In this document: one piece after another, positions 19,720 to 32,365 of the stretch
Numbering within the stretch: the stretch's first letter is position 1
Layout of the letters: every line of letters begins with the position of its first letter
Assembly: GCF_030272615.1 (NCBI RefSeq)
Contig: NC_081407.1
Span: 99,555,897-99,619,896, forward strand
Reading direction: 5' to 3'
From: Cryptomeria japonica
Lineage: Eukaryota; Streptophyta; Pinopsida; Cupressales; Cupressaceae
Length of the DNA stretch: 64,000 nucleotides
The notes under the pieces: generated by a model
Told to the model about the DNA's origin: nothing
Database searches by the model: none
The model's input: the letters and a program-made list of their open reading frames with translations, nothing else
Made by a program: the position numbers and the translations under genes

Positions 19720-20820
19720 CCTATCCTAGAGTAGAAACAAGAAAAATTTTTGTTGGATTTTATCATAGGAACCCCTAAATTCCAAGGTGAGGATTGTATA
19801 TATGTTGTTGTGGATAGACTAACCAAGTATGCATACTTTGTCATCTCTTCAAATTTTAATGTGTCACAATTGGATAATTTATTCTTCAAGGAAGTGATAA
19901 AACTCTATGGACTACCTAAGAAAATTGTGAGTGATAGAGATAGTTGTTTTTATGATTTTTTTTTCACAAGTGATCTTCCTTTTGGTAAGAACCAAGCTCA
20001 CACCTAACATTAGCTATCACCCACAAATAGATGGCCAAACCAAGATTATGAACAAATCCAAGTCAATGAATTATTCCACCAAATTTATACCATTTGAGAC
20101 ATGTTTTAGATACATTCCTCCTATTTTTTAATGTTTTGATGGGATATCCAAAAGAAGGGAAAGATGATGTGTGTAAAGAGGTCCACAAAACTAAACAATT
20201 CATTTATAAATTTAAAAAAGTCCATCTCTATGTGTATGAGAATATCAAGGAACAAATTTTGATCCAAGCACAAATCATGGCATGACCACATAGGGTTGAA
20301 TATATGTTCCAAGTTAAAGATCAATTTTGGGTGTATATGAGAAAGGAAATACTCCAAGGACTAGCAAAAAAATTGAATTATATTCATTATGCTCCAGTTT
20401 TTTATTATAGAGAAAATTATATAAGATGATTTTTGGTTATCTTTGTCTCCGTATGTAAAGATGCATTTTAATGATCAATGTTGATAAATTTAATTAAAAC
20501 CGTTAATGTTTGATGAAGAGAAAACATAATATGACCTTTCATAGATAACTTGTCGTAAAGTGAACAAGAAGAGTTAAAGGGTGATGCAATCTTGGAAAAG
20601 AAGATGAGGAAGATAAGAATATGAGAACATAAACATGGCTCAAGTAGGGTTGAATGGACAATTTTCAAGTAAGGAAAAATGGTATCCCAAAGAAGATGTG
20701 AGAAAAAAATTTCCTCATTTTTTTAGTCCTTAAGATTTTGAGGAACAAAAGCCTCCTTGCTAGGGGATTGAATTTGTTGGAACAAGAATTCAAATGTTAC
20801 TATTTCCAAAATAAAGAACT
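19720..20820 (+). pseudogene. Older gypsy pol, right part (integrase core to 3' end)
   Basis: Picks up exactly where the left part stops. The frame shows a PIPEW-like motif (as PILE, with a stop at Trp), FLLDFIIGTPKFQGEDCI (first catalytic Asp), VVVDRLTKYAYF, LYGLPKKIVSDRD (second Asp) and YHPQIDGQTKIMN (catalytic position shows K instead of Glu). The C-terminal part has FQVKDQFWVYMRKEILQG, and a Lys/Glu-rich end is traceable to about 20800. Several frameshifts and stops make it inactive. The continuity across the 7.2-kb insert shows both parts belong to one element. No LTR was identified on its right side. Confidence 0.78.
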
Positions 20821-20829
20821 TATCTTTTG

Positions 20830-21669
20830 CTTAAAAACTAAGAGTTCATGAAAATTTAATGTATTGTCATGTGAAAGGAATTTCATTCATGTCAAAGAAG
20901 TTTCTAAGATGAATTACTGCAAGGGTCCAAGTCATATAATGAAGAGACAAACAATTTAACATTTTTACCAATTTCTATAATGAGAAAAAACAATGACCAC
21001 AACAGTTTTAGTTGAATTTTCCTAATTAAAGTGGTTAAAGCATCTCAATTGTAATATTTGAAAATTTTCCCTTTGTAGAACAAAATAATTTGTTACAGTT
21101 GAAATAGACCATGAAAGATGAAGGGTATTTGACAATTCATTTCAAATTTCTAATAGTAGATCTTCCTTTTAGTGTTAAGGAAAGATTTTTGGACTTCATA
21201 AAATACAATAAACAAAGATAATAAACACATTCCAAGAGATAGGTCTCATTCTAACCTTCATATTATGTTTATTTTAGCTATCTTAAATGTGAAAATAAGG
21301 GTTTCTAAGGCATAAAGACGTTGTTAGATATGATTTTGAACTCATAACTTTGTTGAATCTCATATTCACCCTTAAGGGTTTTGTAATCACTTATATTAGA
21401 AGTGTTGATTTACTTTTCAAGAATTTTATTTCCTTTAAGGATTTTTATAGGTATAAAAATTACGTTTTAATATGTTTGTTGTTCCACTAAATGATTGTAC
21501 TTTAATTTCAAGTTTGCATCTATAATGAACAATTTTTACTATTATTATAAAAATTAGAAATTGAATTTAAAATAAAGGTATTTGTAGGGTTGACAAGATT
21601 GAAATTCATTGGTGAATACTTAAAGAATATATTCATCTTTTTATGGATCACAAAAGGTTACCAATAGTT

Positions 21670-21737
<68 letters not shown>

Positions 21738-21793
21738 GAATATGATAGGGAGGATTATTACAAGGCTACTGACAAGATAACTAATGGTTGTAT

Positions 21794-21872
<79 letters not shown>

Positions 21873-24830
21873 AGGATTATTACAAGGCTACTGACAAGAT
21901 AACTAATGGTTGTATGTGAAATAAAGAATTTACATCTAGCACATCTAGCACATCATGTGATATATATAATGGTGAGCAAGACAAAGTCTACATAAATGCA
22001 CACATCAATGGGACAATATATAGTTGTATGCTTACAAATCTACATAATGAGAATCTAAGTGAAGCAAAAATTCTTATAGATACATCTCAAGATACTTTTT
22101 AAGTAAAAAAAAAGTGAGCTTTCAAAAAATCCCATCATCACATAATATATTTATTAATAGAGAAACATTAGTAGATAATACTTCTCTGTGTATCATGATA
22201 TCAAAAAAGAAGGATCCCATTGGAGTGAGCAAATGAAGCTATCATGTCTTATAGTTTCATCTAAATTCCTTTATTTTTTAATTTATGAATGCCATTTTGT
22301 ATTCTTCCATGCTTTCACTTGTTCTTACCACTTGTGAGGAAACTTTCTATATTACATTTTATAGGTTACATGTGTCTTGATTGAGGGGAAAAAGTGGGGA
22401 ATACTTCATCCTTTGTCTCACGTACATCATGATCTCTCGCATATATAAGTATCTTAGGTACACATATTTGATTTTTATTACTTTTATCTTAGAGTTTTAT
22501 TGTTTGAGTGTCTCATGCGTATGCTACATACACAATGTAGCATGTTTATGTCTATTTTTATAAACACTATTGTGTTGTGATTCTCTATGTTTATCTAATC
22601 TTTCTTTCTCTCCATGATTTATGTGCATGATTTTTTGGTAAAAAAAGAATTATGGCATATTATTATCAATTTTTCTTAAAGTTTATGTGTAGTTTATAAG
22701 TAGATTTTAGATCATTCGTGTGGTTTTTATACACATATTGCCTACCATTTTCTTGTTTTCCTACATTATTATACTCACTCATGTAGATGTCCACTCACAC
22801 CAAAATGGCAGCAAGTTTTAAAGGTGAAGAGTATATTTTACCCTTTATCTTACTCAACTTTGTATAGGTGTGATGTAGAGCATCATGAAAAACCAACCAA
22901 GAACCCCAAATCAACCATGGAGTCCCAATCCTAGGGTGCTCGATGACCCAAAATAATCATCAATCTACAACCTTGATATGTTTGAGGCATCCAAAAAGAT
23001 TACTATCAACCAACCAATCCAATATCAAATCTTTCATATCATTTATAACCCTTTAAACATTATTCAAGACCCAAACAATGCATAATGTTGTCCCGGTTAA
23101 TGACAGTCTGATAGACCCATACTCTGTTATTAATAACTTTCAAACCTAGCCATATTTTGAAGATCTCTTCGGTGAGGATGTAGACAACTAGGTTTCTAAA
23201 TCCATATCCAAAATTGAGAACAGCCCAACGGTGGAATTAATAGTTATGGTCTTTGCACCAAGACCATTTTGACTGTTACAAAAAAAAACAAGAAATATTC
23301 ATTCCCAGTCCGCCTAGGGCATCAAATATCTCATAAAATACTTAACCAATCACATTGAAACTAAATTAATTTGAAATATAATTCAACCCTCTATCAAACA
23401 CCAAAGTTACAACAATTTCCAATGGTGCAATCAAAATATTTTAGTGAAACTCTCCACAAACCCCAATTTGGAGGGTTTTTTGACAATTTTCACCAAATCT
23501 TGCATAACTTGCTTCAAAATGATTGAAATTAAATGAAACCAAAGGGAAAAAAAATTAACTCATTCCATTATCATATCCAATACATTTTCCATGGAGACAA
23601 TTTTTTTTTCATAAAGAAAAACATGAATGATGCAATACCCAAAAAACAATGTGGAGTGTGTAAAAACTTCAAATGTTATTCATTTCCTTCCTCCAATCTT
23701 ACATACACCCATTGGATTCGACCAAATGATGATTTTTATAACCTCCACACATCCATATGGCAGTTACAAGTGCTCAAGACCAATTACATCCTTGGTTTGC
23801 AACTTTTAGAACATGGTTTGTTGCTTGACGACACTTAATGCCACAAATGTCAACTTTGATGAATATGAACTCCAAACTTGTAAGACTTCACATGAACCTT
23901 CCAAATACATAAAAATGGAATTCAAATGACCTTTTACAACTATTTTACCCTTTCATGACTAGTTTATACAAATTTAACCTCATAAACCCAATCAAGACCT
24001 TATTAGGACAACTTGGACAACTCATTACAATTGGCTCTTTTAGCCTCACTTATGACCTCATAATGACTCAAAATACATTAAAATGACCATATGAACTCAA
24101 ATGCGAGTGAAATGATTCATGGCATGATCTTTAACCTCTTGGTGTATGTTTGGGCTAGGTGCTCCTGCACCAAGGTGTCTTGAGTACAAGCACTATAATA
24201 GGATTCAAACTAATTTAGATCTCCCATCAATACCAATTTCAAGCTGGCTCTTAAAAATAAGGCTTAACCCTCACTTCAAATTTTTTTTAATTTTTTAATT
24301 TATTAGTTTTTATTCGTAGGTCAAATCTATGGGCATGTAAATGACCTGGATTAGTTCTCTAGTGTTTCAAATTCAAATTTTACATTAGGCCCAAGATGAC
24401 TTGTCTCAACTAGCCACTACGTGGTAATTCTTACACCAAAACTTTCATATTATATGTCTAGTTTGCATAGAAGAGGACATCACTCTTAGGTCATTAATTA
24501 TCATCTTAGATTTGTCAAACATTAACTATTGCCCCTTTCCTCCAAAATCACTCATTACTAGAATCATGCCATTGAAAATGACTCATATATGCATCCTCAC
24601 AATGTTCTGCATCAATATAATTAATAATAATTTTATAGATACCATTTTGATGGTGCCTACACAAAAATTTAACCCTACCCTGTGACACTCCTCTTATCAT
24701 GCTTATTCATGTCTCAATGAAGATATGTCCTAGTTACAAAGATGATTTAGCTAATGTTGTCAAGGGATTGCAAAAATGATTGACAATGTCCCCTTTGGTG
24801 GTTTGTCTTCCTCATGTCATAAATAGCCTT
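20830..24830. other. 4-kb gap without recognisable genes
   Basis: AT-rich, short random frames only. It contains (CA)n at about 21674-21732, (AT)n at 21799-21870 and the 49-bp duplication at 21749-21919. A 101-codon frame at 23533-23838 has Lys/Asn-rich composition and no motif I know. Parts near 22780-23100 may be old retroelement leader sequence, but I cannot support a call. Confidence 0.5.
21749..21919. repeat. 49-bp direct duplication flanking an (AT)n tract
   Basis: 21749-21797 and 21871-21919 are identical over 49 bp (starting GGAGGATTATTACAAGGC). Between them lies only (AT)n of about 73 bp. A (CA)n tract lies just upstream. Confidence 0.9.
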
Positions 24831-25212
24831 TTGGGGATTAGGTTGGCTCGGTGATGACACTCTGGAGTCTCTTCCTGGGGGCAAGATAGTTTGGCAATCC
24901 AGTCTCCTTTCAAAAACCATTTCTTCCTTGTCATCCTTACTTAGTGTGACTATTAATTAGGGTAATTCCCTTCCATTCCAATGATTTAAATCGATTTCAA
25001 AAAAATTTCTGGAAGGGGTTATTTGCAATAGAGAGGAATTTTTTGTAGGAAAATGCCCTTATTTGTAGATCCACAAAAGCTTGGCTCAAATTGTGCGATC
25101 TTCATGCTTGGATCTTTAAACATTGGAAGGATAACATGGAGAGAGAAGTATGCATTGACCCCTAGGCTAATGATTTTTCATCCTCTAGTTCAATTCTCTT
25201 GAAGACAAGGTG
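24830..25212 (+). pseudogene. LINE ORF1 remnant, left part (DUF4283-like)
   Basis: The last 40 bp read as FFIL-stop-FNSLEDKV. This connects in frame, across the copia element and counting its AGGTG duplication once, to KVRKNGPWFLNG at 37415. Together they match the N-terminal DUF4283 block of plant LINE (L1-type) ORF1 proteins. Upstream to about 24830 the sequence is too decayed for detail. The protein would bind LINE RNA. Confidence 0.6.
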
Positions 25213-26105
25213 TGTTGGGTTTTTAGGTGTCATCAACCTTGTAAATCCATGTAATTAATTGTTCCTATTATTGTTTGTAATTCACCCATAAGGGATGAAG
25301 GGTTTCATCAACAGTAGAAATCAATATTTTATTGGTATGTTAACTATGTTTTTTGTTGGTCTCAGTAATTATCTATTTAGCGACAGGGAGCTTTTGTGTT
25401 ACTTTTCATTGGAGAGGCATCATGATAACATTAAAATGTTGAGGTTACTCACTTTTGGTGCCCACCTTGAGAATCAACTATTTTTTAGGTTTATGACATT
25501 TTTCATAAGTTGTAAGAGCCTCTATAACAGTTATGACCACTATCATAAGGTACCATGACAACTATGACAACATTTATGACAACGAATACAACAAATTCCT
25601 TCCCTAGGTACCCATGCAGGAGAGATGCCTTATGCCAGTTGCAAGAGCATTTGTAAGTGGCTATTTTGGGTGGAGTTGATGATTCCTAGAAATTTGGAAT
25701 GGGATTTCTCAAAAGGTTTTGTTGCCTATTGTTTTGTGATAACACAGTGGTTTTACACTCCTAGGAGTTTCTATAAATTGGGGACTTTTGTTGGTAATAA
25801 TATTGAGTTTGTTCAAGTTTTTTTTTTGTTGGGATTATGCTATCAAATTGAATAATTGAGAAGAGTTTAGAGTGTCATATTGTAATCACTTATTGTTGAT
25901 AATACAAGTCATTAATCTCTTCTTGGTGAAGTTTTTTCTCGAAAGGGTTTCTCCACGTAATCATGGTGTTATGTGTTTGGTTTTCTATGATGTTCTCATT
26001 TCTTTATTATAGCTGATTTCATTTCCATTTGGTATAATCCATTAGGTTTTATTAACAATAAATTTGAATATTCTTATATTTCTATCCACCTCTTATTTTC
26101 TAACA
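25213..26105 (+). repeat. 5' LTR of the copia element
   Basis: 893 bp, TGTTGG...TAACA. It shares long stretches with 31678-32365 and 37238-37414. Short frames at 25295-25558 and 25625-25855 are LTR sequence, not genes. Confidence 0.9.
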
Positions 26106-26107
26106 TT

Positions 26108-26118
26108 TGGTATAAGAG
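26108..26118 (+). other. Primer-binding site of the copia element
   Basis: TGGTATAAGAG, one base away from the initiator tRNA-Met complement TGGTATCAGAG, two bases after the 5' LTR. Confidence 0.8.
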
Positions 26119-26239
26119 TTTGGCTAGTTCTGTGTCTTGGGTGGTAGAAGGGAGGTTTTTTGAGCTTTTGTGGGAGTTTTGATTGATCTATTTTTGCACA
26201 TTTTTGTTTATACCATGGTTGTAGTTTCTTCTCATTTGG

Positions 26240-27370
26240 ACGTATAGAAGTTCAATAAAATGGGCTATGCATTGTGGGATTGAAAATGGGGGATCTACTT
26301 GAAGAACAAGATTAATGGGTGGTTGTGACAAATAAAGAGAAACATTAGAAACTTATTGGCAAAGGCTAGAAGAAAGTAGATAAAAAGGCACTGGGTATTA
26401 TTAGATTGTGTCTTTATGATTATTTTCTCTTAAATGTATCAAAAGAAAAGATTGTGCATGCTTTATGGAACCAAATTGGTGAGATCTACCAAGCCAAAAT
26501 TTTGGTGAACAATTTTTTCTTGAAATGAAAAATTATTTTTTCTTAAGAAGAAGCAAGGTGAATCAATAGTTGAGCATTTATATTTCTTTACTTTAATTTT
26601 GAATCAACTAGACTTTATAGATATATCAATTGGAGAAGAGCATAAATGCATCGTTCTTGTTTGTTCTTTATCTAATTCATGGGAAATTTTCATTCTTTCT
26701 ATCATTGCTAACCTCAAAGATCCCAAAATGGATGCTCTTGTTGGAGCTTTGTTGGCACAACAAATGAGGAGAAAGGCTATGAATAGATCAGATGAATCTC
26801 TCAATATCAAGGGAAGACAAAAATAAAGAGAGTCTAAAGGAGATAAGAATGGGCCTAAGGACATATCCCAAACTCCTAGCATAAATAATAGAGTGAACTA
26901 TTGGAATTGCGAAAAGAGAGGACATGTTAAGAAGGAATGTAAGAATCCAAAGAAACAATTTGATTCCTCTGTAGATAAATCCTCAAGCTCAGGTAATGAT
27001 GCTTTTATTTCTTCTCTTCATGTTATGACTAAAGAACATTGGCTAATTGATTCAAGATGCTCGTACCATATGACTCTTCATAAGGAGTGGTTTTCCACAA
27101 ATGACAAATATGGAGGAGAAATCTACCTCGATGGTAACTATTCATATCCTATTGTCAGAAGGGGTAAGTTTCAATGATGGAAGAATAAAATCTCTTTTAG
27201 GTATTTTGCATGTCCTAGGTTTAGAAAGAAAACTAATTTTAGTTTCTATCTTGATTGATATGGATTTGGATGTAACATTTGACAAGCAGGGTTGCAAATT
27301 GGTAAGAGGAAATCTGGTGGTAGCAAGGGGTACAAGGAAGGGGACTATGTTTAAGCTTGAATCCACTACT
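26240..27370 (+). pseudogene. copia gag, zinc knuckle and protease (decayed)
   Basis: Gag remains include LDFIDISIGEEHKCIVLVCS and a C-terminal part before the nucleocapsid knuckle at about 26896-26940. There the first Cys of C-x2-C-x4-H-x4-C is Tyr (YWNCEKRGHVKKEC). The protease follows at about 27040: HWLIDSRCSYHMTLH, where the active-site Asp-Ser-Gly has become Asp-Ser-Arg. Both changes would inactivate the parts. The frame then runs to the TRIM at 27371, inside the spacer before integrase. Confidence 0.8.
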
Positions 27371-27714
27371 TGTTGGTAGTGGGTTAGCGTCCCTCGCGGG
27401 AATTCATGACATGGTTTAACAACCTCCTATGGATTCTATAAGTCTAGTGGCTATATCGGGCATTGATAGGTCGATCTTTTGGTGCAATGACAACCCTAAC
27501 TTGTAACAAGTGGTATCAGAGCTTAGTCACAAGTTCGAATCATGCAGGTTGCATCGAGTAATGCTGGGAGGGGGATTGTTGGCAGTGGGCCAATGTCCCT
27601 CATGGGGATTTGCGACATGGTTTAACAACCTCCTGTGGATTCCATAAGTCTAGTGGTTGTATCGAGCATTGACAGGTTGATCTTTTGGTGCAACGACAAC
27701 CCTAGCTTGTAACA
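27371..27714 (+). mobile_element. Complete TRIM (miniature LTR element), TSD CTACT
   Basis: 344 bp in all. Two 138-bp LTRs (27371-27508, 27577-27714) begin TGTTGG and end TTGTAACA. A 68-bp interior consists of the tRNA-Met primer site TGGTATCAGAGC (27511-27522) and a purine tract GGGAGGGGGAT (27566-27576). CTACT is duplicated exactly (27366-27370, 27715-27719). The LTRs differ at about 20 of 138 sites, nearly all transitions. It has no coding capacity and must borrow proteins. Confidence 0.95.
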
Positions 27715-27719
27715 CTACT

Positions 27720-28490
27720 ATTATTAAATCTACCAATCTAATTGAATCTAAAAATACTTGTATGTTGTGGCACCATATATTGGGCCACATTAGTGAGAAT
27801 AGTTTAAAATCCATTTTGAATTAAAAGTTCTTAGACGATTTTTCCTATTCTAATGAGAGTTTTGAATTTTGTGAACATTGTGTGTTTGGTAAACAAAACA
27901 AAAAATCATTTCTTTCAATTAGTAATAAATCTAAGAGAAAATTGGAAATTATTCTTGTAGATCTTTTTGGACCAATGGATATTGAATCAATCAGAAGACC
28001 TAGATATTTTTCCGCTTTCATTGATGATGTTTCTAGATACGCTTGGTTATATTTATGAGGCACAAATCTGAAAATTTTACTAGTTTAAATATTTTATGGC
28101 CTTAGTTGAAAAACAAATAGATTAAAAAATTAAGGTTTTAAGATATGATAATGAAAGAAAATATTATTTTAGGGAATTTGATGAATTTGGCAAGCATGAA
28201 AGAATTTTTAGATAAAAATCTACTTTTTACACTCCTCAAAAGAATGGAGTGGTAGAAAGGATTAATCAAATAATAATGGAAAGAGTTAGAATTATGTTAA
28301 GTAGTTCACAAATTGGTAGATGCTTTTGGGTAGAAACTGTAAGCATTGCTTGCTACTTGTTAAATAGATCTCCTTGTAAAGCTCCTGAAACAACACCTTA
28401 TGAAGTGTCGACAAGTAAGAAACCATTTGTTTCACATTTAAGGGTATTTATCGATGAGGCTTATGTTGATGTGCCTAAATAAAAATGAAC
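27720..28490 (+). pseudogene. copia integrase (decayed)
   Basis: Starts with the HHCC zinc finger (LWHHILGH, then CEHCVFGKQ). The core follows with LVDLFGPMD (first Asp), RYFSAFIDDVSRYAWL, a damaged second Asp region (LRYDNE), and TPQKNGVVERINQIIMERVR with the catalytic Glu. CYLLNRSPCKAPETTPYE closes the domain. A frameshift near 28060-28230 and several stops break it. Confidence 0.85.
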
Positions 28491-28499
28491 TAAGTTGGA

Positions 28500-30389
28500 T
28501 TGAAAATAAAAATGAACTAAGTTGGATTGAAAATATAAATAGTGCATTTTCATTGGATATGGTGACAATGTAAGAGGATATAAGCTATGAAATCCTTTAA
28601 CCAAGAAAATGATCTTTTATAGAGATGTGGTTTTTAGGAAACTTGGTGTTATTTCTAATCTTGAACAACCAAAAGAAAAAGATAAGGAAAAGAGAGTGCA
28701 TTTTGAAATTAACCAGGATTGTGCACCTTGTGAAGAATAAAAAGATAGACATGAGAATGAGGATGAAGAAGAAGAAGATGAGGATTCAAAGGTAGTTACT
28801 AATCAAATTAATGAACATGAAGAGGTTGAGAAAGATCAAGAACAATAAGAATCCCATACTCCTATTCTCAGAAGATCCATAAGCCAATAAAATCATGTTG
28901 ATATGTATGACTCACCATATTTTCATTGTATATTTGCTTAAGTGTTGATGATGAACTTCAATCCTATAGGGAAGCTATTCTAGAAAATGATTAAGATTCT
29001 TGGCAACATGCCATGTTAGAGGAGATTATGACATTATAATCATTTGATACCTAGGATCTTGTTCATTTTCCTAAGGAAAGGAAAGCCATTGATTATAAAT
29101 GGGTCTACAAAAAGAAATTTGGAGTAGACAATTCATTGAAAAAGTACAAAGCTAGAATGGTAGCTAAGGGCTACTCCTAAAGAGAGGGAGTTGATTTTGT
29201 TGAGATTTTTCCTCCTATTGCAAAATTATCCTCTATTAGATTTATTTTATCCATTGTTGCGAATAATGATTTTGCGATTGAGAAAATAGATGTTAAGGCT
29301 GCTATTTTTATAGAGACTTGGAAGAGGAAATTTCTATGCAAAAACCCAAAGGATTTGAGGTAAAAGGAAATGAACACTTAGTTTGTAGGTTAAAACGGTC
29401 TCTTTATGGTCTAAAATAGTCTCCTTGAATGTGGTGTCAAAATTTGATTCAAGTAATATGAAATTGAGTTTTGTTAGAAGTGAAGAAGATAACTATATAT
29501 ACATTAAATGTATTGACAATCATAACCTGATTATTGTCTTGTATGTGGATGATATTTACTTATCAGTAATTCTATAACAATGGTTAGTGAACTAAAATCT
29601 CAACTTCTAGGGGTATTGATATGAAGGATTTAGGAGTTGCTAGGTACATACTTGCTATGAAATTCAAAAGAGATCGGGTAAACATAAAGCTTTGGTTGTC
29701 ACAAAGAAAGTATGTTGTCACTATTTTAAAAAGATTTAGTATGCAAGATTGTAAACCAGTAAGAATTTATTCATAGGTTGGCACTAAGTTTTCATTAGAT
29801 ATGTGTCCTAAGAATGATGATGATTTAGAGGACATGTTTAATTGTCTTATGCTTGTGTTGTAGGAAGTTTAATGCATGCAATAGTTGGCATTAGACCAGA
29901 TATTACAGAAGTAGTGGTAATTTTAAGCAGGTTTATGTCTAACCTTAGTAGAGAGCATTGGAATCATGTTAAAAGGGTGTTTAGATACTTGCAAGGAACT
30001 TTTGATTATTGTTTATAATATTTTAGGAATAATAATATGGATACGGCATTGGACAACAAGGATTTGTTGATGCAGATTGGGTAGATGACTTGGACAGTCG
30101 AAGGTCCAATAGTGGGTATGTGTTTACTTTGTTTGGAAGAGTAGTGATTTGGATGAGTAAAAGGTAGGCTATAGTTTCTTTATCCACCATCATAGAAAAG
30201 TATATGGTTGCTACCCATGTCTCTAAGGAGGTAGTTTGGTTACAAAGGTTGCACACGTGTATTGGTTTTGATTTCAAGGTTATTCAAATTAATTGTGGTA
30301 GTTAGAGTGCAATTCATTTAACTAAGTATCTTATGTATCATGCATTAACTAAGCATGTGGATGTACAATACCATTTTGTTCATGAGTTG
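28500..30389 (+). pseudogene. copia RT and RNase H (decayed)
   Basis: RT is visible from about 28990: FPKERKAIDYKWVYKKKFG, KARMVAKGYS, SSIRFILSIVANNDFAIEKI, then the YVDD box at 29542-29553 (LYVDDIYL). RNase H is visible from about 30050: FVDADWVDDLDSRRSNSGYV (broken by a frameshift), then VSLSTIIEKYMVATHVSKEVVWL and LTKHVDVQYHFVHEL, where it is cut by the insertion at 30390. At least ten stops or frameshifts. Confidence 0.85.
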
Positions 30390-31476
30390 TTTTAGAGTTA
30401 TCTTGTATTAGCTAATAATTATTTATTTAATTATTAGTCTATTATACTCTACGCTTAAGCTAAACTTAGGCATTTAATAATATTGTAGGTATTTAATAAG
30501 TATTCTAATTATTAATTACACATTATCCCTTTAAGGTTTCTTTAGGGTTGCACATCTTTAAGGTTTCATATTCTCCTTTCATAAGGATTGTATTGTATTT
30601 TATATTTCATTCCCTCTTTGAATGATAATCTTTTTCTTCATAGCCATTATTGTGTTTCTGTCTCCAATCTTCACATTTCCTGCAACCCAGTGGAGCACCA
30701 GAGGACTAAACACATTGAGCTTCACATGAACTTCCTTAGACAATTGATTCAGGATGGTTTTCTCATCTTGGAGTACATTCCTACAGAGGAGCAGGTTGCT
30801 AACATATTCACTAAACCTTTTGCATCTTCGCGCTACCTTCAGTTGTGCTCTCTGCTTGGGGTGAAGGAAGTTGTCCTTGAGGGGTCTCATTGAGGCCTTC
30901 CTTCCTTCATGTTTTTTTTGCATGATTTTCCCATCTCTTTTTGTAGTAGAGTTTTTTCCCATGTGGTTTTCTCTATTTCTCCGGTTCATAGAGATTTGGT
31001 TGTGATTGGGTATCTCATCAGGCCTTGTTGTCAGGACCCAAATTTGCCTTCTTCATGCAGTTGCTTTTTTCTTTCCTGCATTTAGTTTTTTAGCTACTCC
31101 CTAAGTTCATCTTTAGGGGGGGTGTTAAAGTTATCTTGTATTAGCTAATAATTATTTATTTAATTATTAGTCTATTATACTCTACGCTTAAGCTAAACTT
31201 AGGCATTTAATAATATTGTAGGTATTTAATAATTATTCTAATTATTAAATACACATTATCTCTTTAGGGTTTCTTTAGGGTTGCACATCTTTAGGGTTTT
31301 ATATTCTCCTTTCATAAGGATTGTATTGTATTTTTCTATTTGATTCCCTCTCTAAATGATAATGTTTTTCTCTGGAGCCATTATTGTGTTTATGTCTCCA
31401 ATCTTCTCTTGTGACATGTATTTTGCTTGCAGGTGCTCTTGAGATCTCAGAAGATTTCATTTTCTCAACTTCTTCA
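30390..31476 (+). mobile_element. Deletion derivative of a second copia element, TSD AGTTG
   Basis: Direct repeats 30390-30672 and 31123-31476. The 3' copy starts TGTTAAAG; the 5' copy starts TTTTAGAG, a decayed TG. The 3' LTR ends TTCTTCA. AGTTG flanks it (30385-30389, 31477-31481), and the host RNase H frame resumes right after. The 5' LTR lacks its last ~70 bp: at 30672/30673 it jumps directly into the end of a copia RNase H. So one deletion removed the LTR end, primer site, gag and most of pol. G-tract 31115-31122 precedes the 3' LTR. Confidence 0.9.
30673..30893 (+). pseudogene. C-terminus of copia RNase H inside the derivative
   Basis: Open frame ending TGA at 30893: NPVEHQRTKHIELHMNFLRQ, EYIPTEEQVANIFTKPF and LCSLLGVKEV, the standard end of a copia polyprotein. 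It joins the truncated 5' LTR at its left end, so it has no start of its own. Upstream LTR sequence happens to be open in frame from 30588. Confidence 0.85.
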
Positions 31477-31481
31477 AGTTG

Positions 31482-31677
31482 ATTGTAAATGGACAGATTA
31501 CGTTGAAGAAGATTGACACTCAGGAGAATGTTGCAGATGCACTTATGAAACCTGTGAGCACAAATAATTTCACTTGGTGCAGGAAGGCCATGGGTTGTGT
31601 TACTTTTACTTAGTTGACTCATAATTATGTTTTCCTATGGGTGTATTTAAAATGTATAATACATTAAGTGGGACAAT
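31482..31677 (+). pseudogene. End of host copia RNase H and its 3' leader
   Basis: After the inserted derivative the frame continues: GQITLKKIDTQENVADALMK, then PVSTNNFTWCRKAMG, the expected end of the polyprotein. A purine-rich tract AAGTGGGACAA (31666-31676) stands just before the 3' LTR start at 31678. Confidence 0.85.
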
Positions 31678-32365
31678 GTTAGGTTTTTAGGTGCCATCAA
31701 CTTTGTAAATCTTGTTCCTATTTTTTTTGCAATTCACGCAAGGATGGAGGGTTTCACTGATAGTAGTAATTAATATTTTACTGGTATGATAAATATGTTT
31801 TTATCGAGCTTGAAATAATTGTCTATTTATTGATAGGGAGTTACTAAGTTACTTTTCACTAGACATGCATCACAATAATAGTAAAATGGTGAAGTTACCC
31901 GCTTTTGTCGCATACCTTGAGAATCAACTACTTTTTTAGGTTTATGACATTCGTCATAAGCTAGAAGAGCCTCCATGATAGTTATGACAACAATCATAAG
32001 ATACTACTATGACAACTATGACAACAAATTGACAAATTCCTTCCTTAGGTCCCATGAAAGAGAGATACCTTATAACAACTGTAAGAGCATATGTAAATGG
32101 CTATTTTGGGTGGAATTGATGATTCCAAGGAGGTTGGCGTGGGATTTCTCAAGTGGTTTTGTTGCCTATTGATACCATAGTGGTTTGACACTTCTAGGAG
32201 TTTCTATAAATTGAAGACTTGTGTTGGTAATGTTATTGAGTTTGTTAAAGTTTTGCTTTGCAAGGGTTATGGTCTCATATATAAGACTCAAGAGGGGTTT
32301 AGAGTGTTGTATTGTAATCAATTATTGTTGATAAAAAAAGTCATTCATGTCTTCTTGGTGGAGTT
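31678..32365 (+). repeat. 3' LTR of the copia element, first part
   Basis: 688 bp matching the 5' LTR from its TGTT start to CTTCTTGGTGGAGTT, where the nested gypsy element begins. Confidence 0.9.

Noticed and set aside
23533-23838. 101-codon frame as a gene
   Set aside because: No known motif, biased composition, isolated in AT-rich DNA.
30600-30989. 129-codon frame on the - strand
   Set aside because: Opposite strand of the copia RNase H remnant and its 3' leader.
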